Shown here piece after piece: positions 44,167 to 52,249 of a stretch of DNA of 64,000 bases (within the stretch, counting starts at the first letter, position 1; the number at the start of each line of letters is the position of its first letter). The DNA is from Haloarcula ordinaria (GTDB taxonomy: Archaea; Halobacteriota; Halobacteria; Halobacteriales; Haloarculaceae), in assembly GCF_029338275.1 (NCBI RefSeq), contig NZ_CP119789.1, positions 2,418,001 to 2,482,000 of the forward strand, written 5' to 3'. The notes below the pieces were generated by a model. The model worked only from the letters and a program-made list of their open reading frames with translations, was not told where the DNA came from and did not search any database. Both the position numbers and the translations under genes were made by a program.

Positions 44167-44769
44167 ATGGACGACCGTCTCTCCGACGCCGACCGACGGC
44201 GACTGCTCGCACTCGTGGGTAGCGGCCTGACCGCTGGACTCGCCGGTTGTGGCGGCGGTGGCGACCAGCCCACGCCGACGGACACGGTCACGCAGAGTGA
44301 TAGCGACCGCACCACCACGGCGGCGCTCGACGAACCAGCCCCGGTTCCGGCCGACGCGGCCTGTCCGGTGTGTCAGATGGTCCCCGCGGACTATCCGGAC
44401 TGGAACGCACAGGTCGTTCACGACGACGGCCAGCGGGCTTTCTTCGACACGAGCGGGTGTCTGCTCGCCTACTACGCCGTCCCGGACCGGTTCGCAGCCA
44501 CCGACGCCCCGGTCAGTGGCGTCTGGGTCACCGACTTCGAGACTCGCGAGACCATCGACGGGCTGCCCGCCAGCTACGCCCTCGAGACCGACCCCGACCG
44601 CGTCGACGACCCGATGCGACTCAATCCCGCGCCTTTCGCCGACCGGTCGGACGCGGTGGCCTACGTCGAGGCCGTCGACTACCTGACGACCGACGACGTG
44701 GTCGGTATCGAGGCCTTCGACCGCGACCTGGCCGAACGCTACCGGGCCCGGTTCTTCGAGGATGAGTGA
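44167..44769 (+). CDS. nosL: NosL-family copper-binding lipoprotein
   Basis: This 200-aa exported lipoprotein has the DRRRLLALVGSG signal and a lipobox LAGC with lipidation at Cys28. The copper motif Cys66-x2-Cys69-x-Met71 (CPVCQM) and the downstream YPDWNAQVVHDDG and FDTSGCLLAYY are NosL traits. NosL delivers Cu(I) for nitrous-oxide reductase assembly. It is the first gene of nosL-nosD-nosF-nosY on the plus strand, 91 nt before nosD. Confidence 0.9.
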   Translation: MDDRLSDADRRRLLALVGSGLTAGLAGCGGGGDQPTPTDTVTQSDSDRTTTAALDEPAPVPADAACPVCQMVPADYPDWNAQVVHDDGQRAFFDTSGCLLAYYAVPDRFAATDAPVSGVWVTDFETRETIDGLPASYALETDPDRVDDPMRLNPAPFADRSDAVAYVEAVDYLTTDDVVGIEAFDRDLAERYRARFFEDE

Positions 44770-44860
44770 CATCGTGGCGGGGCAGCACGCGACCGGACCG
44801 TCGCCAGGGGCACCCGCAAACCGAGAACGTTACCCACGCGCGGCCAGACGGGTGACGTGA

Positions 44861-46789
44861 ATGTGGCTCGAAGACACCACCGTCGAGGACGTGGCTCTCG
44901 CGGCCGCCGTCGTGCTCATCGTGAGCGTCGCGCTCGGGTCCTTTGCCGTCGACGTGAGCGATGCCACGCCGGACCCGGTGCCCTTCGAGGACACCGTCGA
45001 GCTCGGGCTGTCGATGGAGACCGAACAGGAGGCGGCGAACCGCGGGCTCGCGGTGCCGAAGGCGGAGATATTCTACTCGCAGTACCGCTTCGTCGTCGGG
45101 TACGCCGGCGTCGGGCAGGCGGTCGCTGCGCTGAACGAACCCGGGCGGGAACAGCAGTTCGGCTACCCGCTCGCGGTCTACGTCTCCGACTACAGTCGCG
45201 CGACGCCGACCTGTCTCGAGGACGGCTCCCTGACCGCGACGCGCGAGCCGGGCTGGGTGATGGCCCAGGACGCCACGTTCGTCGTCGACAGCGACGCCCG
45301 TGTCCCGTCGGGCCCGGTCGTAGTCCCGTTCGGGTCGGCCGAGAGCGCCGCTGCGTTCGTCGACCGGTGTGGTGGCGAGGCAGAGGGCTGGGAGCGCCTT
45401 CGTGACAGGCAGTTCGACCTCCTCCAGGCGACGGGCGTGCGCGAGCGTGTCACCGACCAGCGTGCTCGAGCGGACCAGCGTGTCGAGGCCCTCGAATCGA
45501 CGCTGGAGCGACCAGTGTCGGTCGTCGTGGGTCGAGACGCGCCGACGGTCCAGGCGGCCATCGACGCAGCCCCGCCGAACACCACCGTCGTCGTCCCATC
45601 GGGGACTTACCGAGAGGAGGTCCGCGTCGACAAGCCGGTGACGGTCCGCGGACGGGACGCGAACCTGGTCGGGTCCGGCAACGGGACCGTCGTCCGGGTG
45701 CGGGCCGACCGGGTGGCGCTGACCGGGCTCGCTATCTCGGGTGTGGGTAACGCCACGCTGAACCGGTCGACCGAGGGGTACGGCTCCGGCGACGACGGGG
45801 CGTGGGACACGAAGATTCTGCACAGTTACGGCGGGGGCGACGCCGGCATCGCCGCGGTGAACGCCTCGTCGCTGCTCGTCACCGACGTGACTATCGAGAC
45901 ACCGGCGAACGGCATCCTGCTGCGCCGGAGCGAGGGGACGGTCGTGAGCAGCGTGACCGTCAATGGGACCGACGAGTGGCGCGACGGCTTCATGGGCGTC
46001 ATCGCGATGAACGCGCCGGTGGTCGTCCAGGACTCGACGCTCCGGGGCGGGCGCGACGGGGTCTACCTCCACCGGGCCCACGGGACGGTCGTCCGGAACA
46101 ACACCTTCCGTGGCGGCCGGTTCGGAACGCATCTCATGTACACGTCAAACACCCTCCTGGCCGACAACCGGGCTCGCGGCCAGCTGTACTCGGGCATCGT
46201 CGTCATGACCGAACCGACCGGGAACGCCATCGTGGGCAACGATATCCGCCACTCCGGAAGCGGCATCGCCACCTCCGGGTCCCGGAGCTACGTCGGGTCG
46301 AACGTCGTCGCGCACACGCGGCGAGGTATCTCGACGAACGCCATCCAGTCGCTGTACGAGCACAACGTCCTCTACGACAACGACGTCGGGGTCGTCGCCG
46401 AGAACGTCATCCCGTCCAACCGCGTCGTCGAGAACGACTTCGTCGCCAACGACCGACACGCGACCGCCGCTACCGGGCCGCTCCGCATCTACACCCACGA
46501 CGGTCGGGGCAACTACTGGCACGGGGCGTACGACCTGACCGGAGGCGACGGGACGCTCGAACGAGCGTACTCGCCGACGGACACCGTCGACGGTCGACTC
46601 CACCGGTCGGATGCGGCGGTCACGCTGAGCGCCGCCCCGAGCGTCCGTGGGGTGCGGGCGCTGCGCGGGACGACACCGGGCTTCCGCAAAGCCAGCATCG
46701 TCGACCTCGACCCGCTCAGGGAGCCGGCGAACCCGGAACTGCTCACGGCTGCTCGTAACGAATCCGAGTACGGGGGTGAGGCGTCGTGA
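44861..46789 (+). CDS. nosD: NosD with an N-terminal NosL-like domain
   Basis: This 642-aa protein has a membrane segment at residues about 10-30 (VALAAAVVLIVSVALGSF). A region at about 40-195 resembles the second half of NosL (YPLAVYVSDYSR, then WVMAQDATFVVDSDARVPSGPVVVPFGSAESAAAFVDRCGG) but lacks the CxxCxM copper motif. From about 215, starting TVQAAIDAAPPNTTVVVPSGTYREEV, a right-handed beta-helix with CASH repeats (NTFRGGRFGTHLMYTSNTLLADNRARG) forms the NosD part. NosD works outside the membrane with NosFY in Cu-site assembly of NosZ. Its stop overlaps the nosF start by 4 nt. Confidence 0.9.
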   Translation: MWLEDTTVEDVALAAAVVLIVSVALGSFAVDVSDATPDPVPFEDTVELGLSMETEQEAANRGLAVPKAEIFYSQYRFVVGYAGVGQAVAALNEPGREQQFGYPLAVYVSDYSRATPTCLEDGSLTATREPGWVMAQDATFVVDSDARVPSGPVVVPFGSAESAAAFVDRCGGEAEGWERLRDRQFDLLQATGVRERVTDQRARADQRVEALESTLERPVSVVVGRDAPTVQAAIDAAPPNTTVVVPSGTYREEVRVDKPVTVRGRDANLVGSGNGTVVRVRADRVALTGLAISGVGNATLNRSTEGYGSGDDGAWDTKILHSYGGGDAGIAAVNASSLLVTDVTIETPANGILLRRSEGTVVSSVTVNGTDEWRDGFMGVIAMNAPVVVQDSTLRGGRDGVYLHRAHGTVVRNNTFRGGRFGTHLMYTSNTLLADNRARGQLYSGIVVMTEPTGNAIVGNDIRHSGSGIATSGSRSYVGSNVVAHTRRGISTNAIQSLYEHNVLYDNDVGVVAENVIPSNRVVENDFVANDRHATAATGPLRIYTHDGRGNYWHGAYDLTGGDGTLERAYSPTDTVDGRLHRSDAAVTLSAAPSVRGVRALRGTTPGFRKASIVDLDPLREPANPELLTAARNESEYGGEAS

Positions 46790-47508
46790 CCGAGCCCTCG
46801 CTGACCGCCGAGGGCGTCACGCGCCGCTTCGGCGAGGTGTCCGCGCTGTCTGATGTGACTGTCACGGTGCCGGCCGATTCCACCACTGCCCTCATCGGCC
46901 CCAACGGGTCCGGAAAGACGACGCTGCTACGGCTGCTCGTCGGGCTCGACACACCCACGAGCGGGCGCATCGAGTACACTGGTCCGTCTGCGATGCGCCG
47001 GCTGGGGTATCTGCCCCAGCGGCCGACCTTCCGCCCTGGTTTCACCGCCCGGGAGACGCTTGCGTTCTACGCCGACCTGGTCGACGACGACCCGGACAGA
47101 CTCCTCGAGCGCGTCGGGCTCGACGCCGTCTCGGACCGACGGGTCGAGGCGCTGTCGGGCGGGATGACGCGGTTACTGGGTATCGCACAGGCGCTGGCCG
47201 GCGACCCGCCGGTCGTCGCGCTCGACGAGCCAGCCAGCGGTCTGGACCCAGAGATGAGCCGACACGTGTTCGAGGTGGTCGACTCCATCGCGGCCGACGG
47301 TCGGGCCGTCGTCCTCTGCTCACACGAGCTCCCCCTGGTCGAGTCGACGGCCGACCGCGTGGTCGTACTGGACCGCGGCACCGTCGTCGCGACGGACTCG
47401 CCGGCAGCACTCCGCGAACGGACCGGTGGCCCGCTGCACGAGACGTTCTCTATGCTCCTCGACCACCAAGATGGGACTGTCAGCGCACGCGTGGAGGCCA
47501 GCGAATGA
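46786..47508 (+). CDS. nosF: NosF, ABC-type ATPase
   Basis: This 240-aa ABC ATPase has Walker A GPNGSGKTT (residues 38-46), Q-loop LPQRPTFRPG, signature LSGGMTRLLG, Walker B VVALDEPASGLDP and H-loop LCSHELP. It starts with GTG in a GTGA overlap with nosD and overlaps nosY by 4 nt, so D, F and Y are tightly coupled. It powers the NosDFY complex. The signature is LSGGM rather than LSGGQ, as is common for NosF. Confidence 0.93.
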   Translation: MTEPSLTAEGVTRRFGEVSALSDVTVTVPADSTTALIGPNGSGKTTLLRLLVGLDTPTSGRIEYTGPSAMRRLGYLPQRPTFRPGFTARETLAFYADLVDDDPDRLLERVGLDAVSDRRVEALSGGMTRLLGIAQALAGDPPVVALDEPASGLDPEMSRHVFEVVDSIAADGRAVVLCSHELPLVESTADRVVVLDRGTVVATDSPAALRERTGGPLHETFSMLLDHQDGTVSARVEASE

Positions 47509-48320
47509 CTGGGACCAGCGACCGGCTGTGGACAGTGGTACGGCGTGAACTCCGCGGCGCCGTCCGCACGCGGCTGTACGTCTTCCTCGGCCTCGCACTG
47601 ACCGGCATCGCGTTCGGCGTCGCCCGGACTGGAGGCGGTCCCGCCGGTGGCTACGTCCCGACCGTCGTCGACATCCTGCTCGTCGTGGAGGTGCTCGTCC
47701 CGACCGTAGCGTTCGCCGTCGGCTACCGCGCCATCGTCGACGACGCGGTCCGCGGCGAACTCGACGTCCTCCAGACCTACCCGCTCCCGACCTGGGCGTA
47801 CGTCGCCGGCGTGTACGTCGGCAGGGCCATCGCACTGCTCGCAGTGACGCTCGTCCCGCTGGCGCTGCTCGGACTCCACGTGGCGACGACGTCCGGCCCG
47901 GAGATAACCGTCTTCGCGAGCCACCGAGGCGTCGACTCACCGTTCCTCTACGTCCGGTTCGTGACGCTGACGGCGCTGTTGGCGTTGGTATCGCTGTCCG
48001 TCGCGCTGGCGCTCTCGGCCGTCGCCGGGTCCGGTCGGAGCGCCATCCTGCTGGGTGTCGCCGGCCTCCTCCTGGTCGTCGTCGGGACGGACGTCGCCCT
48101 CTTCAGTGCGCTCGACGCCGGAACGAGCGAGGGAGGATTGCGAACCCTCCTGGCACTCTCGCCGACCAGTGCCTATCGCGGTCTCGTCTTCGAGACGGTG
48201 CTGTACGTCGCCTTCGAAGGTCGGTCGGGCTTCGTCGCACCGATACTCGCAGCGGTCAGTCTCGTCGGCTGGGTCGTCCTCCCGCTGGTCGGGGCGACAG
48301 CCGCGATCGAGTATCGGTGA
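47505..48320 (+). CDS. nosY: NosY, ABC-2-type permease
   Basis: This 271-aa membrane protein has six hydrophobic helices, starting RTRLYVFLGLALTGIAFGVA and ending VGWVVLPLVGATAAIEYR. GYRAIVDDAVRGELDVLQTYPLPTWAY between helices 2 and 3 matches the conserved NosY/ABC-2 loop. It forms the membrane part of NosDFY. It is the last gene of the operon and converges on the second NosL gene 100 nt away. Confidence 0.9.
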   Translation: MTGTSDRLWTVVRRELRGAVRTRLYVFLGLALTGIAFGVARTGGGPAGGYVPTVVDILLVVEVLVPTVAFAVGYRAIVDDAVRGELDVLQTYPLPTWAYVAGVYVGRAIALLAVTLVPLALLGLHVATTSGPEITVFASHRGVDSPFLYVRFVTLTALLALVSLSVALALSAVAGSGRSAILLGVAGLLLVVVGTDVALFSALDAGTSEGGLRTLLALSPTSAYRGLVFETVLYVAFEGRSGFVAPILAAVSLVGWVVLPLVGATAAIEYR

Positions 48321-48421
48321 GCGCACGGTACCCCCGTGAATGGAATTGTAAAAATAACACAATATCGGATGGGGCGGCTCGGTTCCACTGAACACCGCCG
48401 GCCTGTCGCGAGTGAGCCGCC

Positions 48422-48985
48422 TCACAGGCTCTCGAGCAGTTCCCGGGAGATAGACTCGGCAGCGATGCGCTCGCCACCGTGCGTCGCGACGAAGTCGTCA
48501 GCGGCGTCGGTGTCGCTGAACGGGACGAGCGCGGGGCCCATCGCCCCCACGACGTCGGACCCGACGACGACCTCCAGCTGGTCGGCGGGCGCGAAGACCT
48601 CGCCACCGAGGTGGGCGGAGATGAACTGTGACCCACCCTCGGACCGGACCTCGTAGTCGACGAGCGCGTAGTCAGTGAGATACGTGACCTGGACCCGCCA
48701 GCCCCGGTCGCTCGCGGCGAAGCGGTGGCGGTACGTACAGATGGTGCTGCAGAACCGCGCTGGCGGGTCGTGGCCAGGCGGGCTGTTCTCGCGATAGTAG
48801 GTCTGCCCGGCCGGGCCCGGATGCTGGTCGATTATCATGCCACACTGGTCGCAGCTCTGGCCGCCGTCCAGGGCAATCGGTGCCGGGCGGTCCCCGTCGC
48901 CGAGACAGCCACCGAAGGCGATGAGGCCGGCCCCGGCCATCAGGACTTGACGACGGGAGACGTCGCTGGGCCACGGGTCGCTCAT
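48422..48985 (-). CDS. nosL: Second NosL-family copper-binding lipoprotein
   Basis: This 187-aa protein has a Tat signal SRRQVLMAG and lipobox GGC with lipidation at Cys27. The copper motif is Cys45-x2-Cys48-Gly-Met50 (CDQCGM), followed by PARFCSTICTYRH and EVVVGSDVVGAMGPALVPFS, the latter closely resembling the NosL-like domain fused to NosD. The ATG at 48985 is used; upstream codons to 49084 add nothing. It is transcribed toward nosY. Being a more canonical NosL than the first copy, it may be the functional partner of NosDFY. Confidence 0.9.
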   Translation of the reverse strand: MSDPWPSDVSRRQVLMAGAGLIAFGGCLGDGDRPAPIALDGGQSCDQCGMIIDQHPGPAGQTYYRENSPPGHDPPARFCSTICTYRHRFAASDRGWRVQVTYLTDYALVDYEVRSEGGSQFISAHLGGEVFAPADQLEVVVGSDVVGAMGPALVPFSDTDAADDFVATHGGERIAAESISRELLESL

Positions 48986-49111
48986 ACCAGAACCTACGTG
49001 ATACCCGCTGAAAGCCCTCGTGGTGCATCCGTCGAAAACGCTGCGTCCGGACTTGCCAGCCAATCCAACCCATAACGTATCCATGGTGATGGGTTGGTTA
49101 CCGCGATATAG

Positions 49112-49119
49112 TATTGTGC
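49112..49119 (+). promoter_or_regulatory. TATTGTGC motif, copy 1
   Basis: The 8-mer TATTGTGC lies upstream of the small gene/TauE operon. An inverted copy sits at 49185-49192, and a further copy is placed before the rhodanese-MBL gene at 50454-50461. Confidence 0.4.
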
Positions 49120-49135
49120 GCCAACTGCAAAACAG

Positions 49136-49142
49136 TTATATT
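49136..49142 (+). promoter_or_regulatory. TATA box of the TauE/SafE operon
   Basis: TTATATT lies between the two TATTGTGC copies. It predicts a transcript start near 49165, giving a short leader before the ATG at 49212. Confidence 0.4.
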
Positions 49143-49184
49143 CGCTTGACCGGGTAGACTGTATTGTAATGAAAATCCACCGAA

Positions 49185-49192
49185 GCACAATA
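49185..49192 (-). promoter_or_regulatory. TATTGTGC motif, inverted copy
   Basis: GCACAATA on the plus strand is the exact reverse complement of TATTGTGC. It would sit in the leader just before the 48-aa gene and could bind a repressor together with the copy at 49112. Confidence 0.4.
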
Positions 49193-49211
49193 TTAACTCG
49201 AGGTGACGTCG

Positions 49212-49358
49212 ATGTTCGGCGTTGAACAGCTCAGCGGGAACGTGCAGGCGGCCGTGCTGGTGGGCATCGTCCTCGTCGAAGCGGCACTCCTCTACGTCGG
49301 ATACGGCGGCATCGAACGCGTGGCCGCACCGAAAATCCGCAGCATGCTGGAGGGGTGA
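49212..49358 (+). CDS. 48-aa membrane protein in front of TauE/SafE (DUF7512-like)
   Basis: This short gene encodes MFGVEQLSGNVQAAVLVGIV, then LVEAALLYVGYGGIERVAAP and KIRSMLEG. One hydrophobic helix (about residues 12-33) precedes a basic tail. It is in the same operon as the sulfite-exporter gene; its TGA lies 2 nt before that gene's ATG. I recall a small haloarchaeal family (DUF7512) next to TauE/SafE genes, which this fits, but I cannot confirm it. A role as a small subunit of the exporter is inference. Confidence 0.75.
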   Translation: MFGVEQLSGNVQAAVLVGIVLVEAALLYVGYGGIERVAAPKIRSMLEG

Positions 49359-49360
49359 CG

Positions 49361-50395
49361 ATGGAGCTACTGGGAATGAGCGTTGCGCTCATCGCGCTGT
49401 TCGTCGGGTTCGGTCTGCTCATCGGTATCCTCTTCGGCTTTTTCGGGATGGGCGGGTCCTTCCTCGTAACCCCGGCGCTGTTGGTCATGGGCTATCCCAC
49501 GCGCGTCGCGGTCGGGAGCGGGCTGGCGTTCGTCTTCGGGACGTCCGTCATCGCGACGCTCAAACACCGCGACCTGGGCCAGGTCGACTACAAACTTGGT
49601 ATCTCGATGATAATCGGGACGACCGCCGGCATCGAGGTGGGAAAAGAGACCGTCCTCTTCCTCGAGGAGCTTGGTCTGGCCGGCGGCATCATCAGCGTCA
49701 CGTACGTCGTCTTGCTGGGCGGTATCGGCGCGTTCGTCACTTACGAGGCGCTCTCAAGCAGGGGGTCGGGTGGGAACGATCTCGGACACGACGTCGAGGA
49801 GGACGAGGACGCGGAGGTCCCCGAAATCGCGAAGAAAATCCAGTCGTACCGCATCCCGCCGATGCTGTCGCTCCGCGGCGGCGTCCAAATCTCGCTTTGG
49901 GTCGTCCTGGCCGTCGCCTTCGTCACGGGGCTCCTCTCGGGCCTGCTCGGGGTCGGTGGCGGCTTCATCCGCATGCCCGCACTGTTCTACCTCATCGGCG
50001 TCCCGGTGCCCGTCGCAGTGGGAACCGACCTGTTCGAGATCGTCTTCTCGGGTGGTATCGGGTCGTTCCTCTACGCGCAGTCGGGCGGTGTCGACCTGAG
50101 TATCGTCGCCCCGCTACTGGCCGGGAGCGCCTTCGGTGCGCGCCTCGGGTCGGCCGCGACCGGGCTCGTCGACGAGGAGGGCATCAAGGTGTACTTCGGC
50201 GTGATGCTCCTGCTGGGGGCTGCCGCCGTCGCCCTCCGTCAGGTGGGTAACTACCTCGGTATCGAGGTCCTGAACACCGTCAGCTTCGTCATCATCATCG
50301 GCGCGGCCCTGCTGGTCAGCGGCGCAGTCGTCTACAGTAGCATCGTCGCTATCCGCGAAGAGTCCAGCACCGCACGGTCAGCAAGCGCCGACTGA
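49361..50395 (+). CDS. TauE/SafE-family sulfite/organosulfonate exporter
   Basis: This 344-aa integral membrane protein has two homologous halves with the GxGGGxxxxP signature: FGFFGMGGSFLVTPALLVMG near residue 25 and GLLGVGGGFIRMPALFYLIGVP near residue 200. Eight or so helices are present, with a central acidic loop (DLGHDVEEDEDAEVPE). It probably exports sulfite or thiosulfate, fitting the persulfide-dioxygenase-like enzyme directly downstream. A GTG at 49355 is an alternative start, overlapping the small gene's stop. Confidence 0.9.
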   Translation: MELLGMSVALIALFVGFGLLIGILFGFFGMGGSFLVTPALLVMGYPTRVAVGSGLAFVFGTSVIATLKHRDLGQVDYKLGISMIIGTTAGIEVGKETVLFLEELGLAGGIISVTYVVLLGGIGAFVTYEALSSRGSGGNDLGHDVEEDEDAEVPEIAKKIQSYRIPPMLSLRGGVQISLWVVLAVAFVTGLLSGLLGVGGGFIRMPALFYLIGVPVPVAVGTDLFEIVFSGGIGSFLYAQSGGVDLSIVAPLLAGSAFGARLGSAATGLVDEEGIKVYFGVMLLLGAAAVALRQVGNYLGIEVLNTVSFVIIIGAALLVSGAVVYSSIVAIREESSTARSASAD

Positions 50396-50453
50396 GCGTC
50401 TCGGACGTTTTTTCCCGGCGACCACTCCCGACTAGTCGCACCTATTTTGGGTG

Positions 50454-50461
50454 TATTGTGC
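50454..50461 (+). promoter_or_regulatory. TATTGTGC motif before the rhodanese-MBL gene
   Basis: TATTGTGC is part of ATTGTGCAAT, a near-palindrome (ATTG-NN-CAAT), directly upstream of AT-rich promoter sequence (TTTATAC and TTTTAACC, 50464-50484). The position suits an operator shared with the TauE operon. Confidence 0.45.
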
Positions 50462-50510
50462 AATTTATACAAAACTCTTTTAACCATCCCCCTGCAACAG
50501 TGGAGTACGC

Positions 50511-51701
50511 ATGGATGCAGAAGCGTTCCCAACCCCAGACGAACCGGTCGACGAACTCGCCCCCCGAGCACTCGAGCAGATGGTCTCGGACGGCGAGGAC
50601 GTGACGATCCTCGACGCGCGCTCGACGGGCGACTTCGAGGAGTGGCACATCGACGGCGAAGGCGTCGAGATAGCTAACGTGCCGTACTTCGAGTTCATCG
50701 AGGGCCTCGACGAGGAACTGCTCACGGACGTCCCACAGGGCGACCCGCTGGTGGTCCTCTGTGCCAAGGGTGGCGCCAGCGAGTACGTCGCCGGTCTGCT
50801 CCAGGAGGAGGGCCGCGACGTCGTCCACCTCGAAGACGGGATGAACGGCTATGCGAGCGTCTACCACGCTGTCGAGGTTGAGGCGTACGATGGACCGGGC
50901 ACCGTGCTCCAGTACCAGCGCCCGTCGAGCGGCTGTCTCGGCTACATGGTCTACGACGACGAGGAAGCGGCAGTCATCGACCCGCTCCAGGCGTTCACCG
51001 ACCGCTACCTCGAGGACGCGGCCGACCTGGGCGTGGATCTCACATATGCGTTCGACACCCACATCCACGCCGACCACGTCAGCGGCGTGCGGGCGCTCGA
51101 CGAAGCGGGCGTGACAGGCGTCATCCCGTCGGCCGCAGTCGACCGCGGCGTCACCTACGCTGACGACCTCCTGACGACCGAGGACGGCGACACGTTCTCT
51201 GTCGGCGACGCGACGGTCGAGGTCGTCTACACACCGGGCCACACGTCGGGTATGACCTCGTACCTCGTCGGCGACAGCCTCCTCACCACCGGCGACGGCC
51301 TCTTCACCGAGAGTGTCGCACGGCCTGACCTCGAGGAGGGCGACGAGGGCGCACCCGACGCCGCCCGCCAGCTCTATGAGTCTCTGCAGGAGCGCGTCCT
51401 GGCGCTGGACGACGACGTCCTCGTCGGTGGGGCGCACTTCAGCGATTCCGCCGAACCAGCCGCCGACGGGACCTACACGGCACCCATCGGCGACCTGACG
51501 GAGTCGATGGCGGCGCTGACCGCCGAGGAGTCCGAGTTCGTCGAGCAGGTGCTCGCGGACATGCCGCCCCGGCCCGCCAACTACGAGGACATCATCGCGA
51601 CGAACCTCGGTCAGCGCGACACCGACGAGGAAGAGGCGTTCGCGCTCGAACTCGGGCCGAACAACTGCGCCGCCAGTCAGGAGTCGATGACGAGCGACTG
51701 A
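50511..51701 (+). CDS. Rhodanese-MBL fusion, persulfide-dioxygenase (ETHE1)-like
   Basis: This 396-aa protein has an N-terminal rhodanese domain (about 13-125) with active-site Cys84 in VVLCAKGGAS, then a metallo-beta-lactamase domain with THIHADHVSG at 182-191 (HxHxDH), YTPGHTSGMTSYLVGD and GGAHFSDSAEP. ETHE1-type MBL domains oxidise glutathione or low-molecular-weight persulfide to sulfite, and the rhodanese can supply persulfide. It is adjacent to a sulfite exporter, so the two form a logical persulfide-to-sulfite-to-export route. The C-terminal about 80 residues are unusual for simple ETHE1 proteins. It has its own promoter. Confidence 0.9.
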   Translation: MDAEAFPTPDEPVDELAPRALEQMVSDGEDVTILDARSTGDFEEWHIDGEGVEIANVPYFEFIEGLDEELLTDVPQGDPLVVLCAKGGASEYVAGLLQEEGRDVVHLEDGMNGYASVYHAVEVEAYDGPGTVLQYQRPSSGCLGYMVYDDEEAAVIDPLQAFTDRYLEDAADLGVDLTYAFDTHIHADHVSGVRALDEAGVTGVIPSAAVDRGVTYADDLLTTEDGDTFSVGDATVEVVYTPGHTSGMTSYLVGDSLLTTGDGLFTESVARPDLEEGDEGAPDAARQLYESLQERVLALDDDVLVGGAHFSDSAEPAADGTYTAPIGDLTESMAALTAEESEFVEQVLADMPPRPANYEDIIATNLGQRDTDEEEAFALELGPNNCAASQESMTSD

Positions 51702-51707
51702 ACTCGC

Positions 51708-52175
51708 TTACGCCCTGAGCCGGGCGACAGTCTCGCCGTCGCGCTGGAGCAAGTCTACCAGTCCGTCGGCGTCCAGGTCGTCGCACAGTTCCCGTAACCA
51801 CTCCCGTCCGTACTCCCCGTCGGGCGAGTAGTCCACGCGGACCCGCGGGCCCAGGTCGTCCAGGGCCAGTTCGTCGTACTCTTTCAGCACCGAGACCACC
51901 CGTCCGCGCATCTGTCGCCGACTCCCCTCGAACTCGGGCTGGGTCGGCACGTCGGGGGCGGTGAAATCACCGGTCTCGTATGCCTGACACCACTCTCGCC
52001 AGGGACACCCGGCCTGGTCACACTTCGGCGTCTTCCCGCAGGCCACGCCCCCGAGCTCCATGATGGCGTTGTTCCAGGTCCGGGACTCGCCGTCGGGCAT
52101 GAGATGTGGCGCGGCCGCTTCGAAGGCCGCGTCGTCGTCCGGCGCACCGAACGCCCGATAGTGTGAGAAATCCAT
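51708..52175 (-). pseudogene. mutY: Displaced 3' fragment of mutY
   Basis: This 155-codon open frame matches only the C-terminal half of MutY: from YRAF through LMPDGESRTWNNAIMELGG, the Fe-S segment CGKTPKCDQAGCPWREWC and the C-terminal winged region. It aligns over its whole length with residues 162 to the end of the intact MutY at 53888-54826. The N-terminal catalytic half is absent. Similarity stops near 52161, and the apparent ATG (MDFSH) is an accident of the junction. Its G+C-rich codons resemble the 5' half of the intact gene, suggesting it is the original native 3' end. Confidence 0.82.
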
Positions 52176-52249
52176 TATACGATTCTCTGGGAGCCAATAA
52201 GGGGGGGAGACATCCGTTCTGTAGTAGAAGGCGACATTTCTGTTTGCAG

